From contig PKDJ01000038.1 in the NCBI GenBank assembly GCA_002862545.1, positions 1 through 34,199 on the forward strand: a stretch of DNA of 34,199 nucleotides, in the 5' to 3' direction. Shown here piece after piece: positions 15,465 to 23,679 of this stretch (position 1 is the first letter of the stretch; every line of letters starts with the position of its first letter). Source of the stretch: Pseudomonadota bacterium (GTDB lineage: Bacteria; Myxococcota_A; UBA796; GCA-2862545). The position numbers and the translations under genes are program-made. A model generated the notes under the pieces. It was not told the DNA's origin. It saw only the letters and a program-made list of their open reading frames with translations, and made no database searches.

Positions 15465-16979
15465 TCAGCGACGCTCAGGGTCCATGGGCGTGACGAAGTC
15501 TGGAACATGCTGACGGACCACCCGCTCGCGCACCTGTGTGGCTACACCAATCCGCAGACCAGGCCCCTCGTCATAGATGCGACTCAACAGCTCGTGGGCC
15601 CTCGTCCAGACGGATGCTCCGCCCTCGCCGAGCCGTCGCTCCACGACCGCAGCAGCATGGACCGACACCTCAGTGCGGTGCTCAGCCACGCTCTCGAGAA
15701 AAGTCTGAATCAGCGTGTGCGCAACCTCGGCACCGGTATCCTCCAAGATCGCGACGAAGCGGCCGTGCTCGAGGTGACCCACGAGATCAAGGTCCTGCTC
15801 CGCTGCCTGCCGAAGGGCGTCGGCCACCTCCATCACCGGCGGAGGCTGCACCTGGTCACCACGGTGCGTCGATGACTCACCGACGCGGAGGCTGACCACA
15901 GTCAAGCGAGACTCACTGTGGTCCGCTCGCTGGACCGCATCATCGAGCAGGGACTCGACGAACTGGCCCTTGTACAGTCCCGTCTCGACATCGATGGTCA
16001 GTGGCTCGTTCAGCTGGGCCCGGCTCATGGCGATCGCACCGCGCTCAAGCAGATCTCCCAGGATGTCGTCGGCCGACTCGAGCCTCGAGCTGGCGCGCTC
16101 GCGGTTCACCACGACGACGCCGATCACCTGGTGCTCGAGCGCGAGTGGCAAGAGCGCGAACACGCCACTCATGGTGGTGTCGGGCCACCACGGCTGCCCT
16201 GTCTCCTCGGAGAGCTGCTCCGCGTACACGAGCCTCGACAGGCCGGTCAGCACCACATCGCCGGCCGAGGTGCCCGACCGCGGGAAGCGAAGTCCACCCA
16301 GGGAGCCACCGTTCACGCGATGCTCCAGGCCCTTGTCGAGCAGACCGATCGCCCCGACCAGACAGAGCTCGTCCGTCGTGGTGTCATGGAGGAAGAGCAT
16401 GCCACGAGAGGCCAGGAGGGCATCTACAGCCGCCGAGACGACTCGGCTCGCCGTCGTGTAGAGCGTTCCAGGGTGACCGAATGACTTGGTGAGCGACAGC
16501 ACTCGGCCCGGGTCGACAGCCACCGTGACCGAGCGCGCCTGTGGGAGGTTGCCGAGACTCTCGAGCGCGAGGCCGACGTGGGGACCAATGCGCCCAAGGA
16601 ACGACCGCAGCTCGACCTCTGAATCCTGCTCATCCACGACGATCGCAGCTTGGAGCGACGACCGCCCGAGGCAGGGCTGCGCCATCCTCCCGCCCATGTC
16701 GCGGATCACATCGGCACGAAGATCCGCGACGTGAAGTGGCACACCCGAGCTGAGCCGATCCGCCACTGCCCCGTCGAGGCGAATGGAGTGAAGCTCGGCG
16801 CCCTTCTCGATCCCGTACCAGCGCCTGGGCACCAGCCGCTGGTCCTCGCGGACGGCGACACTGCATGCGGCAGGTCCGAAGCGGTCCCGCACCTCGCTCA
16901 CGACCAACTCGGCCAGCGAATCGACATCGGGCGCTCGATGCAAGGCCAGTGCGAGTTCTTCCACTCGTGAAGTCGCCAT
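15465..16979 (-). CDS. Double-GAF protein with degenerate GGDEF-like domain
   Basis: A 504-residue soluble protein started at ATG 16979, with GAGGAGAG upstream; a longer reading adds an unlikely N-terminus. Residues 5-145 and about 160-320 look like two GAF domains (small-ligand or partner-binding sensors). Residues 326-475 have the outline of a GGDEF domain: TIDVETGLYKGQFVESLLDDA matches the usual D-x-L-T-G-L-x-N opening. Where the GGDEF signature belongs, the sequence is GHLEHGRFVAIL (401-412), so diguanylate cyclase activity is not expected. It may sense a signal and bind a nucleotide or partner without making c-di-GMP. No membrane segment or output DNA-binding domain. It is divergent from serS. 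Confidence 0.72.
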   Translation of the reverse strand: MATSRVEELALALHRAPDVDSLAELVVSEVRDRFGPAACSVAVREDQRLVPRRWYGIEKGAELHSIRLDGAVADRLSSGVPLHVADLRADVIRDMGGRMAQPCLGRSSLQAAIVVDEQDSEVELRSFLGRIGPHVGLALESLGNLPQARSVTVAVDPGRVLSLTKSFGHPGTLYTTASRVVSAAVDALLASRGMLFLHDTTTDELCLVGAIGLLDKGLEHRVNGGSLGGLRFPRSGTSAGDVVLTGLSRLVYAEQLSEETGQPWWPDTTMSGVFALLPLALEHQVIGVVVVNRERASSRLESADDILGDLLERGAIAMSRAQLNEPLTIDVETGLYKGQFVESLLDDAVQRADHSESRLTVVSLRVGESSTHRGDQVQPPPVMEVADALRQAAEQDLDLVGHLEHGRFVAILEDTGAEVAHTLIQTFLESVAEHRTEVSVHAAAVVERRLGEGGASVWTRAHELLSRIYDEGPGLRIGVATQVRERVVRQHVPDFVTPMDPERR

Positions 16980-17077
16980 CGTTAAATTCTCTCCTCGGGC
17001 AACGGGCATCGGTCGATGACCGGTGCGCACCCTTTGCCTGCGCGAGTTAGCCGACGCATCCTAGCCCGGAGAACACG

Positions 17078-18370
17078 GTGATCGACCGGAAGCGACTGCT
17101 GAACCACTTTGATGAGAGCGCCGAGCTCCTTGGCCGCAAGGGCGTGTCCGCCGATCAGCTCGGTGCAGTACGCGACCGGGTCGAGCAGCGGCGGGGTGCA
17201 GTGACCACCGAGTCTGACCTCCGCGCGTCCCTGAATCGCAAGTCGAAGGAGATCGGCGGCCTGTACAAGGCTGGCAAGCGCGACGAGGCCGAGGCGGCCA
17301 AGGCCGAGGTCGCCCAGCTCAAGGACGCGATCGCAGCCAATGCCGCGACCCTGTCGACCGTCGACACCGAGATCAACGACCTCCTGCTTCGCATCCCGAA
17401 CTTCCCCCACCCCGATGCACCCGTGGGCACGAGCGAGCACGACAACGTCGTGGTCAAGTCGGTGAACGTCGCCGAGAGCTACCCCGAGACGCCCCCTCAC
17501 TGGGACATCGCGGAACAGCTGGGTCTGCTCGACCCCGAGCGTGGGGCCAAGCTCGCAGGGGCCATGTTCACCCTCCTGCGGGGTGACGGGGCGCGCCTGC
17601 TCCGTGCCTTGGTGGCGTTCGGCCTCGACCTGAATCGTGGCTCCTACGAGGAGATCCTCGCACCGTCCTTCGTCCGGAGCGACGTCTTCACCGGCACTGG
17701 GCACCTTCCCAAGTTCGCCAACGACAGCTACCACGTCGCCGACTCCGACCTGTGGGCCATTCCCACCGGCGAGGTGCCCCTGATGGGCATGCACCAGGGA
17801 GATCTCTTCGCCGAAGAGGTGCTCCCCCTGCGCTACATGACCCACACCCCTTGCTTCCGGAAGGAGGCCGGCTCGGCCGGGAAGGACACCCGCGGCCTGC
17901 AGCGGCTCCACGAGTTCCACAAGGTCGAGCTCGTGAAGCTGTGCACTGCGGAGCAGGTGGACGCGGAGTACGCCGCGATGATCGCCGACGTCGAGCGCGC
18001 CATGACGCTGCTCGAGCTGCCCTACCGAATCCTCGACCTGTGCACCGGCGACCTGACCTTCAGCTCCGAGCGTGTGCACGACATCGAGGTCTACTCCCCC
18101 GGCGTCGACAAGTGGCTCGAGGTGTCCAGCGTCGGGCGCTTCAGCGACTACCAGACCCGACGCGGAAACATCCGCTACCGACCAGAGGCCGGAGGCAAGC
18201 CGAAGTTCGCCCATGCGATGAACGGCTCGGGCCTCGCCACTCCGAGAGTCTGGGCAGCGCTCCTCGAGCATGGCTGGGAGGCCGAGCAGCAGCGGGTCCG
18301 CCTTCCCGCAGCCCTGGTTCCCTACATGGGCAAGCCCTTCGTCGAGAAAAACACGCTGCGGACTTTCTAG
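17078..18370 (+). CDS. serS: Seryl-tRNA synthetase
   Basis: A 430-residue class II aminoacyl-tRNA synthetase that charges tRNA-Ser (and the selenocysteine tRNA where present). Residues 1-105 form the long antiparallel coiled-coil arm that grips the tRNA variable loop. The catalytic core shows IPTGEVPLMGMHQGDLF, motif 2 in THTPCFRKEAGSAGKDTRGL with LHEFHKVEL, the active-site VYSPGVDKWLEVSSVGRFSDY, and motif 3 near GSGLATPRVWAALLE. Length and motifs are normal. The start is GTG 17078, with GGAG six bases before it. The next gene begins 56 nt later and may be reached by read-through. Confidence 0.96.
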   Translation: MIDRKRLLNHFDESAELLGRKGVSADQLGAVRDRVEQRRGAVTTESDLRASLNRKSKEIGGLYKAGKRDEAEAAKAEVAQLKDAIAANAATLSTVDTEINDLLLRIPNFPHPDAPVGTSEHDNVVVKSVNVAESYPETPPHWDIAEQLGLLDPERGAKLAGAMFTLLRGDGARLLRALVAFGLDLNRGSYEEILAPSFVRSDVFTGTGHLPKFANDSYHVADSDLWAIPTGEVPLMGMHQGDLFAEEVLPLRYMTHTPCFRKEAGSAGKDTRGLQRLHEFHKVELVKLCTAEQVDAEYAAMIADVERAMTLLELPYRILDLCTGDLTFSSERVHDIEVYSPGVDKWLEVSSVGRFSDYQTRRGNIRYRPEAGGKPKFAHAMNGSGLATPRVWAALLEHGWEAEQQRVRLPAALVPYMGKPFVEKNTLRTF

Positions 18371-18395
18371 CAGCAGGCCCCCGGATGCCTCTCCT

Positions 18396-18424
18396 GGGAG
18401 CTATGTTCGCTCCCTAAGGGGAGC
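18396..18424 (+). promoter_or_regulatory. Alternative hairpins covering the PAD-gene ribosome binding site
   Basis: Three short elements lie in order: GGGAGC (18396-18401), GCTCCC (18409-18414) and GGGAGC (18419-18424). The middle one can pair with the first (7-nt loop) or the third (4-nt loop). The second pairing hides the Shine-Dalgarno sequence AAGGGGAG at 18416-18423, so the two structures are mutually exclusive and would open or close translation. The stems are only 6 bp and could be chance. Confidence 0.35.
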
Positions 18425-18426
18425 CG

Positions 18427-20028
18427 ATGGACCGAATCACAATCGTCGCGCTGTTGGCGCTCAGTGCCGTTGCCTGCAAGGGCGACGCTGACGAGGAGGC
18501 CGACAAGCGCGGACGGCTCCCCACGTTCGGTCCCGTCTACGGTGTGCCGAACTTCGACGATGACGACGACAACGGCCGGGACGACTGGAAGGACGAGGGG
18601 GCTGCCGACGACAACGATCTGGTGCCCCTTCCGGTCGACGAACTCGAGAGTGCTGTACTCGGCGATGACTACGTGAACTTCGCCTTGGTGGGAAGCGCGA
18701 GCGTCCGGCTGTGGAACGGTGATGCGGTCGTGCTCGACGACGACACGCGTGAGGGCGCGATCAATGCCAGTGACGTGAGCAAGGGCCTCGCGGTCGAGTT
18801 CGGTGACTACGCCGAGGCCGAGACCTTGGTGGTGACCACACTCGACACCAACGGTGCCGCGATTGAGAGCGTGGAGATCCAGCTGCACTCGGCACCGGCG
18901 ATCCTCAACCATCACCTGCAGCCCTTCGAGCGGGCCTTCGCGGTCAAGGATGGCGGCGGCAACCAGAGCATGGTCGACGACATGAAGGATGTCATGGGCG
19001 ATGCATTCATCACCCGCAACGCCGCCGACTACCAGTTCGACGTGTGGGTGCAGGACGAGTTCGAAAACGCCACGCTCACCAGCCCCACCTCCCGCGTCGA
19101 CCTCGTGATCGACTCGATCCGCTCTGATGGCTTCGGCCTCGATCCCTACCCCGAGAAGGTGGTCGCGAAGGGCGGAGACATCTACGTCGACACCTGGGGC
19201 AGCGGCTATGCCTCGTCCCAGGACTCGTTCGGAAACCTCGAGGTGAGCCCGCCTGTGACCGTGGGCGGCGTCGAGTACCCCTTCGGCCGAATCTACTATG
19301 GAGACTGGGACTACGGCCTGTCCATCCACAGGCGGCTGGCGAACTTCCTCGACGACCAGCGCGTGCAGCGGCCGTTCACACTGGACGTGAGCTGGCTCTG
19401 CGTGGGCCACGTGGACGAGTTCACCACCTTCCTGCCTGATCCGACCGCCCCCAAGGGCTTCCGCCTCTACGTCGCCGACGTCCCCGAGGCATACGCCTTC
19501 CTCGAGGGACTGCCACCTGACCATCCCCTCCCGCGCTACGCCCCGTCGAAGGGCTACGCCAGTGTAGGTGAAGTGCTCGCAGATCGTGCCCTGCGTGCCC
19601 TGAACGACGACATCCAGCGAGACTTCATCGACATGAATGTCGACAGAATGAAGCTGGAGCTTGGGCTCGACGATGCCGACATCGTCCGAGTGCCAGGGAT
19701 GTTCGAGGAGCTGGGGCTCTGCGGACCCTACGGCTTGGCCTTCATTCCAGCGACCGTCAACATGCTGGTCTCCACCGGTGAGGGCGGCCAGGTCGAGGCC
19801 TTCATCCCCGACCCGTTCTTCCGCTCAGAGGGCGTACCACAGGCGGATGACCCCTTCATCCAGCAAGTGAATGCCCTGCTGCCCGACAACGTCACTCCGC
19901 ACTGGGTCGACGGCTGGTACACGTACCACCTCGGCTGGGGTGAGATTCACTGCGGCACGAACACCACACGCACCCCGACCGCCAACTGGTGGGAAGACGC
20001 GATGCACCTGCTCGAGGAGGGCGAGTGA
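18427..20028 (+). CDS. Exported protein-arginine deiminase (PAD) homologue
   Basis: A 533-residue exported protein, probably a lipoprotein (Cys-17 after LSAVA). The C-terminal two thirds match the PAD catalytic domain, which converts protein arginine to citrulline in a calcium-dependent way. All four catalytic residues are placed: Asp-210 (WVQDEFE), His-328 and Asp-330 (VGHVDEF) and Cys-509 (GEIHCGTN). DSFGNLEVSPPVTV (266-279) and the following GVEYPFGRI are as I recall them in vertebrate PAD4. The middle region (80-160) resembles the PAD_M domain; the vertebrate N-terminal domain is absent. An Asp-rich loop DDDDDNGRDD (44-53) may bind calcium. The PAD4 Arg-374 equivalent appears lost (YVDTWG). 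Start fixed by AAGGGGAG. It overlaps the HEAT gene by 1 nt. Confidence 0.9.
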   Translation: MDRITIVALLALSAVACKGDADEEADKRGRLPTFGPVYGVPNFDDDDDNGRDDWKDEGAADDNDLVPLPVDELESAVLGDDYVNFALVGSASVRLWNGDAVVLDDDTREGAINASDVSKGLAVEFGDYAEAETLVVTTLDTNGAAIESVEIQLHSAPAILNHHLQPFERAFAVKDGGGNQSMVDDMKDVMGDAFITRNAADYQFDVWVQDEFENATLTSPTSRVDLVIDSIRSDGFGLDPYPEKVVAKGGDIYVDTWGSGYASSQDSFGNLEVSPPVTVGGVEYPFGRIYYGDWDYGLSIHRRLANFLDDQRVQRPFTLDVSWLCVGHVDEFTTFLPDPTAPKGFRLYVADVPEAYAFLEGLPPDHPLPRYAPSKGYASVGEVLADRALRALNDDIQRDFIDMNVDRMKLELGLDDADIVRVPGMFEELGLCGPYGLAFIPATVNMLVSTGEGGQVEAFIPDPFFRSEGVPQADDPFIQQVNALLPDNVTPHWVDGWYTYHLGWGEIHCGTNTTRTPTANWWEDAMHLLEEGE

Positions 20029-20885
20029 TGATCTGGACCCTCTTGCTTGCACCCCTCGCCTTCGGCGGCGACCTCGACACACAGCTCCTCGAGGCGCACG
20101 GGACGGTCGACTGGACCGCAGCCCGCGTCGCTCTCGTCGATGGCGACCTCGACGAGGCGACCCTGACGGAAGCCACCGCTGATGATGACTGGCGGGTCTC
20201 CCTGACGGCCTCAGCCGTCCTGTCCTGGCGCGCCGATGCCGATTCTGCAGCGGCCATCTGGGCCGCGCCCACGCTCGAGTCCCGTGCGGGTACGCCCGTG
20301 TTCGATGCGCGCGTGGCGGTCGACCATCCAGCCGTTCTGGCGGAGCGCCTCGTGCACGCCGACGAACCCACCGAGGTTCGGCGAGCGGCGGTCGAGCAGC
20401 TGCGTCGGACGCAGGGCCCATGGGACGTGTGGGTCGCCGGCCTGGCGACCTCGGACGACGATGCACAGGTCAGAGCCATCTGTGCCGAGGTCATGCGGTA
20501 CGCGGAGGGTGAGCATGTCGAGGCCGCGCTTCGGGCCGCTCTGTCTGACGACAGCTCCGATGTCCGCGCGGCGGCAGCCCGCGGTGCCGGCTGGTCCAAG
20601 TCCGGCCCGCAGCTGATCGACGCGCTCGTCACGGCCACGCAGGACGGCGACCACGTCGTTGCAGGCTTTGCCGCCCGCTCCCTAGGCTGGCTTGGAGCCT
20701 CCTCGGCGTTCGACGCCGTCGCGACGGTGGTGGACGGCCCCGAGTGGCGCTCCCGCCTCGACGCACTGAGGGCGCTCGAGCGCATCGATGCCGAGAGAGC
20801 CGCCACACACCCGGTCGTGCTTCGCGCGCGCTCCGACGCAGACGAGCGTGTCGCCCGGGCAGCCTCGCAGATCGCGGGCAGCTGA
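20028..20885 (+). CDS. Exported HEAT-repeat protein
   Basis: A 285-residue protein with a short signal peptide (MIWTLLLAPLAFGG). The rest is built of repeated helix pairs of HEAT/PBS-lyase type, seen in DDWRVSLTASAVLSW, EVRRAAVEQLRR, AQVRAICAEVMRYAEG, SDVRAAAARGAGW, HVVAGFAARSLGWLG and DERVARAASQIAG. Such scaffolds bind protein partners and have no catalytic residues of their own. The ATG overlaps the PAD stop by 1 nt (TGATG), so translation is coupled and the product may act with the PAD homologue, for example as a binding partner; that role is inference. A hairpin overlaps the stop codon. Confidence 0.82.
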   Translation: MIWTLLLAPLAFGGDLDTQLLEAHGTVDWTAARVALVDGDLDEATLTEATADDDWRVSLTASAVLSWRADADSAAAIWAAPTLESRAGTPVFDARVAVDHPAVLAERLVHADEPTEVRRAAVEQLRRTQGPWDVWVAGLATSDDDAQVRAICAEVMRYAEGEHVEAALRAALSDDSSDVRAAAARGAGWSKSGPQLIDALVTATQDGDHVVAGFAARSLGWLGASSAFDAVATVVDGPEWRSRLDALRALERIDAERAATHPVVLRARSDADERVARAASQIAGS

Positions 20886-20895
20886 GAGCTGCCCG
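20875..20895 (+). terminator. Hairpin overlapping the HEAT-gene stop codon
   Basis: A perfect 9-bp stem CGGGCAGCT / AGCTGCCCG with loop GAG includes the TGA stop (20883-20885). No T run follows. It probably ends or attenuates the PAD-HEAT transcript, separating it from the lipoprotein gene at 20952. Confidence 0.5.
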
Positions 20896-20951
20896 TTGAC
20901 CCGGGCCACCATCACGTGGTGCATCGCCTCTGACACGGGTACCCTTTAGGC

Positions 20952-22697
20952 ATGCCGTTCCTGCTTGCACTGCTCGCATGCTCCTCGCTGCCACTCGACA
21001 GTGGTGTGACCCTGCCGTGGAGCGACGACATCGTTCCACCCGATGAGGCGACGCGTCCGCCGCCCGAGCTCACGCTCACGGTTCCTCCAACGCTCCTCCC
21101 CGGCGCCACGGAGCGCATCGAGGTCCGCGGTGCAGCACCCGACGAGACGGTCTACCTGGCGAGCTCCACCGGCGTGGGAGACGGCCCCTGTCATGCAGGC
21201 CTCGGCGGCCGGTGCCTGGGCATCAGCGCCCCTGTCGTTCAGCTTCAGACGAGCGCGGCCGATGCCGATGGCCTGGCCGTGTTCGACGTCTTCGTCCCCG
21301 AGCGCCTCGAGAGCGGCTTCGAGATCGCCACGCAGGCCATCCTCGTGCGTGGCTTCAGTGGGTCCGACACCGTGATGTCCGAGGCGGCCCTGATGGTCGT
21401 CGCCGAGGTCGACAGCGGAGTGCTCGACACGGGTCCGGCCGAGTGCCAATACGACACGGGCGTCGGCGCTGCGGAGCCCGTCGTCGGCGCAGACCGGATG
21501 TGGTCACTCACCCGAGAGTTCGACCAGCCCGTCACCGAGGCCGCCTTCGCCTACGATCACCACCATGCCAAGGTTGACGTCCAAGCAGATGGCACCTTCC
21601 TCGTCGCTTGGGACGAGGGTGACTGGCCCTACGCACGCGTGAAGGCCAGCCTGTTCGAGAGCGACGGCAGCTTCCGCCTCAACGACTTCTACGTAGGCTT
21701 CCTCGGCTGGTACGCGCCCGGCCGCCCGGACATCGCGCCGCGCAGCGACGGCGGCTGGCTGCTCACCTACGGCGCCGGGGGAGCCGTCGGATACGCCGGC
21801 TCCACCGAGATCTGGTTGGCGCACTTCGACGAGCGCGGCCTCGAGGTCAACCGAGCAGGTCCCGTCAACGAGGCCACCGGCACTGCGGAGTTCCAGGGCA
21901 TGCCCGACATCGCGCTCGACGGCGATGGCTCGAGCTTCACCCTGATGTTCATGTACGCCGACGAGGACCGGATCCCCCGGGGGCGCTACTACACCCGCCG
22001 CTTCGATGAGGATCTGACCCCGATCTCGGAGGAGCGGCTGGTCGCGGTCAGTCCGCTCGACGCCTCCCCGCCAGACGCCGCCGGTGTGGGTGATGGGGTA
22101 GCGGTCTCTTGGTCGGAGCGCCGACCCGACTGCGAGGCCGACGAGATGGCCTCCATCCTGGTGCAGCGCCTCGACGGCGGTGGCTTCGACATTGGCGAGC
22201 CGCTTCGAGTAGACCAGAGCGGGCTCTCGCTGCCGCCCTCCCGACCCGCCATTGCGGGCACGCCCACCGGCCGCTTCGCGATGGCCTGGCGCGGGCAGGA
22301 CGAGCTGCGGGAGGGAGTGGGCGCCCGTCTGCGCATCTTCGATCCCGTCGGGCGCCCTCTGGGGCCCGCCACAGTCCTCGAGGCGGAGCGATCCGAAGAA
22401 GCCAATCGGCCCGTGCTGGAGATGACCGGCGACATCCTGGTCGCGGCCTGGGAGGAGTCATTCTTCCTGCACGACCGGGATGTCTTCATGCAAGCCTTCG
22501 ACGTCACCACAGGAGAGGCCATCACCGAGCCCGTGCGCGTCAACTTCGAGCGCACGTTCTCGCAGGAGCGGCCGGACGTGGCCATCCGTGATCGTGGGGA
22601 CGGCACCTATGAGGTCTTCGTCACGTACGAGCGCATGGACGAGCCCGCTCCGGCCATGCGCTACGTCCACGTCAGCCGCTGGCTGCTGTCCCCGTAG
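20952..22697 (+). CDS. Large lipoprotein with repeated propeller-like blades
   Basis: A 581-residue lipoprotein with lipobox LLAC (Cys-10). A region with DSG/DTG motifs (residues 15-180) includes an immunoglobulin-like segment (LTVPPTLLPGATERIEVRG) and paired Cys. From about 180 to 575 the sequence repeats a blade-like pattern of strand plus W-D/W-E-E/W-S-E (FLVAWDEGDWPY, GVAVSWSERRP, RFAMAWRGQDE, ILVAAWEESF), with intervening P-D-I-A or R-P segments, which suggests a six- or seven-bladed beta-propeller. No catalytic motif seen. The ATG at 20952 has no clear Shine-Dalgarno sequence. It could be a surface binding protein; function unknown. Confidence 0.8.
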   Translation: MPFLLALLACSSLPLDSGVTLPWSDDIVPPDEATRPPPELTLTVPPTLLPGATERIEVRGAAPDETVYLASSTGVGDGPCHAGLGGRCLGISAPVVQLQTSAADADGLAVFDVFVPERLESGFEIATQAILVRGFSGSDTVMSEAALMVVAEVDSGVLDTGPAECQYDTGVGAAEPVVGADRMWSLTREFDQPVTEAAFAYDHHHAKVDVQADGTFLVAWDEGDWPYARVKASLFESDGSFRLNDFYVGFLGWYAPGRPDIAPRSDGGWLLTYGAGGAVGYAGSTEIWLAHFDERGLEVNRAGPVNEATGTAEFQGMPDIALDGDGSSFTLMFMYADEDRIPRGRYYTRRFDEDLTPISEERLVAVSPLDASPPDAAGVGDGVAVSWSERRPDCEADEMASILVQRLDGGGFDIGEPLRVDQSGLSLPPSRPAIAGTPTGRFAMAWRGQDELREGVGARLRIFDPVGRPLGPATVLEAERSEEANRPVLEMTGDILVAAWEESFFLHDRDVFMQAFDVTTGEAITEPVRVNFERTFSQERPDVAIRDRGDGTYEVFVTYERMDEPAPAMRYVHVSRWLLSP

Positions 22698-22719
22698 CAG
22701 CACACGTTCGAGAAAATTG

Positions 22720-22747
22720 GGAATGCGATGCAGCGACGCCCGTATGG
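22720..22747 (+). promoter_or_regulatory. Candidate ECF-type promoter of the sigma-factor operon
   Basis: GGAATGC (from 22720) followed after about 15 nt by GTATGG (22742-22747) resembles the GGAAC / GTC-type promoters read by ECF sigma factors. The expected transcript start falls within a few bases of the ATG at 22757, which has no Shine-Dalgarno sequence, so a leaderless, self-activated transcript is plausible. Confidence 0.35.
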
Positions 22748-22756
22748 TATGGCGCA

Positions 22757-23254
22757 ATGTCCACCGCACCCTTCGAACATCTGCTCGCCGCACACTCGCC
22801 ACGCGCCCACCGCGCGGCGCTCGGAATGCTCGGCAACGAGCAGGAGGCACGAGAGATCGCCCAAGAGGCCCTGCTCAAGGCCTTCCGCGCTCGTGATCGC
22901 TACGACACGTCGCGTCCCTTCTACCCGTGGCTCTACCGGATCGTGAAGAACGCCTGCCTCGATGCACGTGCCCGAGGCCGCCACCGAGCGCGACCGGGCC
23001 TGCAGGAGGAGCGTGTCGTCGGGCGAGAGCGACTGCCCGACGAGCACCTGGATCAGGCGCGCTCCATCGTCCGTATGCGACAGGCGCTCGAGGCCCTCGG
23101 TGATGATCACAGGGAGATCATCGGGATGCGACACTTCCAAGACCTCTCCTATGCCGAGATTGGAGAGATCCTGGGAATCAAGCAAGGCACCGTGATGTCC
23201 CGTCTCTTCAGAGCCCGCCGCGCGCTGGCCGCTGCCATGGAGAAGCTGCCATGA
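22757..23254 (+). CDS. RNA polymerase ECF sigma factor
   Basis: A 165-residue sigma-70 family protein with only regions 2 and 4. Region 2 (about 7-72) includes NEQEAREIAQEALLKAF, the usual D-A-E-D-x-x-Q-E-like core-binding motif, and FYPWLYRIVKNACLDARAR. Region 4 (about 105-157) carries the helix-turn-helix that reads the -35 element: HFQDLSYAEIGEILGIKQGTVMSRLFRARRAL. It starts at ATG 22757, with no ribosome binding site visible. It overlaps the next gene by 4 nt (ATGA), and that gene has the layout of a membrane anti-sigma factor. It probably directs transcription of an envelope-response regulon including its own operon. Confidence 0.93.
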   Translation: MSTAPFEHLLAAHSPRAHRAALGMLGNEQEAREIAQEALLKAFRARDRYDTSRPFYPWLYRIVKNACLDARARGRHRARPGLQEERVVGRERLPDEHLDQARSIVRMRQALEALGDDHREIIGMRHFQDLSYAEIGEILGIKQGTVMSRLFRARRALAAAMEKLP

Positions 23255-23679
23255 CCGAAGACCGCCTGGCGGAGCTGATGGTGAAGGTCGTCGATCACGT
23301 CGCCACACCCGCCGAGAGAGAAGAGCTGATGGCCCACGTCACCCAGCACACCGAGCTGGCACGAGAGCTCGAGCAGCACCAGGCGCTCAAGGCCGTCTCC
23401 GACGGGTGGGTCGCGCGACTGGAGCACGACCTCCTCATGGACGCTCACCAGTCTCGCTCCAGCGTCCGCATCGAGCGCACGCTCGGACTGACCTTGTTGC
23501 TCGTCGGGCTCTGCTCGCTCGGCGGCTTCGGACTGGCCGAGCTGCTCTTCGAGCCCGACGCCCCGCTGTGGGTGAAGATCGGTGTGACCGCTTCGGTCGC
23601 CGGAGTCCTCACCCTCCTCGGCTCGCTGATCCGCCAACGCCTGACCACGTCAGACCCCTACTCCGAGGTGATCCGATGA
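23251..23679 (+). CDS. Putative membrane anti-sigma factor
   Basis: A 142-residue protein. The N-terminal 65 residues are helical and cytoplasmic (LAELMVKVVDHVATPAEREE... HVTQHTELARELEQHQALK), resembling the compact anti-sigma domain, but the Cys pair of zinc-binding anti-sigma factors is absent. Two membrane helices follow (about 76-98 and 107-128), and a short cytoplasmic tail ends the protein. Size, topology and the 4-nt overlap with the sigma factor support an anti-sigma role that holds the sigma factor at the membrane. No extracytoplasmic sensor domain is present, so another protein may relay the signal. The assignment is by context more than motif. Confidence 0.7.
   Translation: MTEDRLAELMVKVVDHVATPAEREELMAHVTQHTELARELEQHQALKAVSDGWVARLEHDLLMDAHQSRSSVRIERTLGLTLLLVGLCSLGGFGLAELLFEPDAPLWVKIGVTASVAGVLTLLGSLIRQRLTTSDPYSEVIR

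Noticed and set aside
16982-18271. Long minus-strand open frame opposite serS
   Set aside because: The plus strand is unmistakably seryl-tRNA synthetase, and the antisense reading shows no family features.
20907-20921. CACCA-N5-TGGTG inverted repeat containing CACGTG
   Set aside because: It is short, lies in a 66-nt gap with no well-spaced promoter elements, and could be chance.
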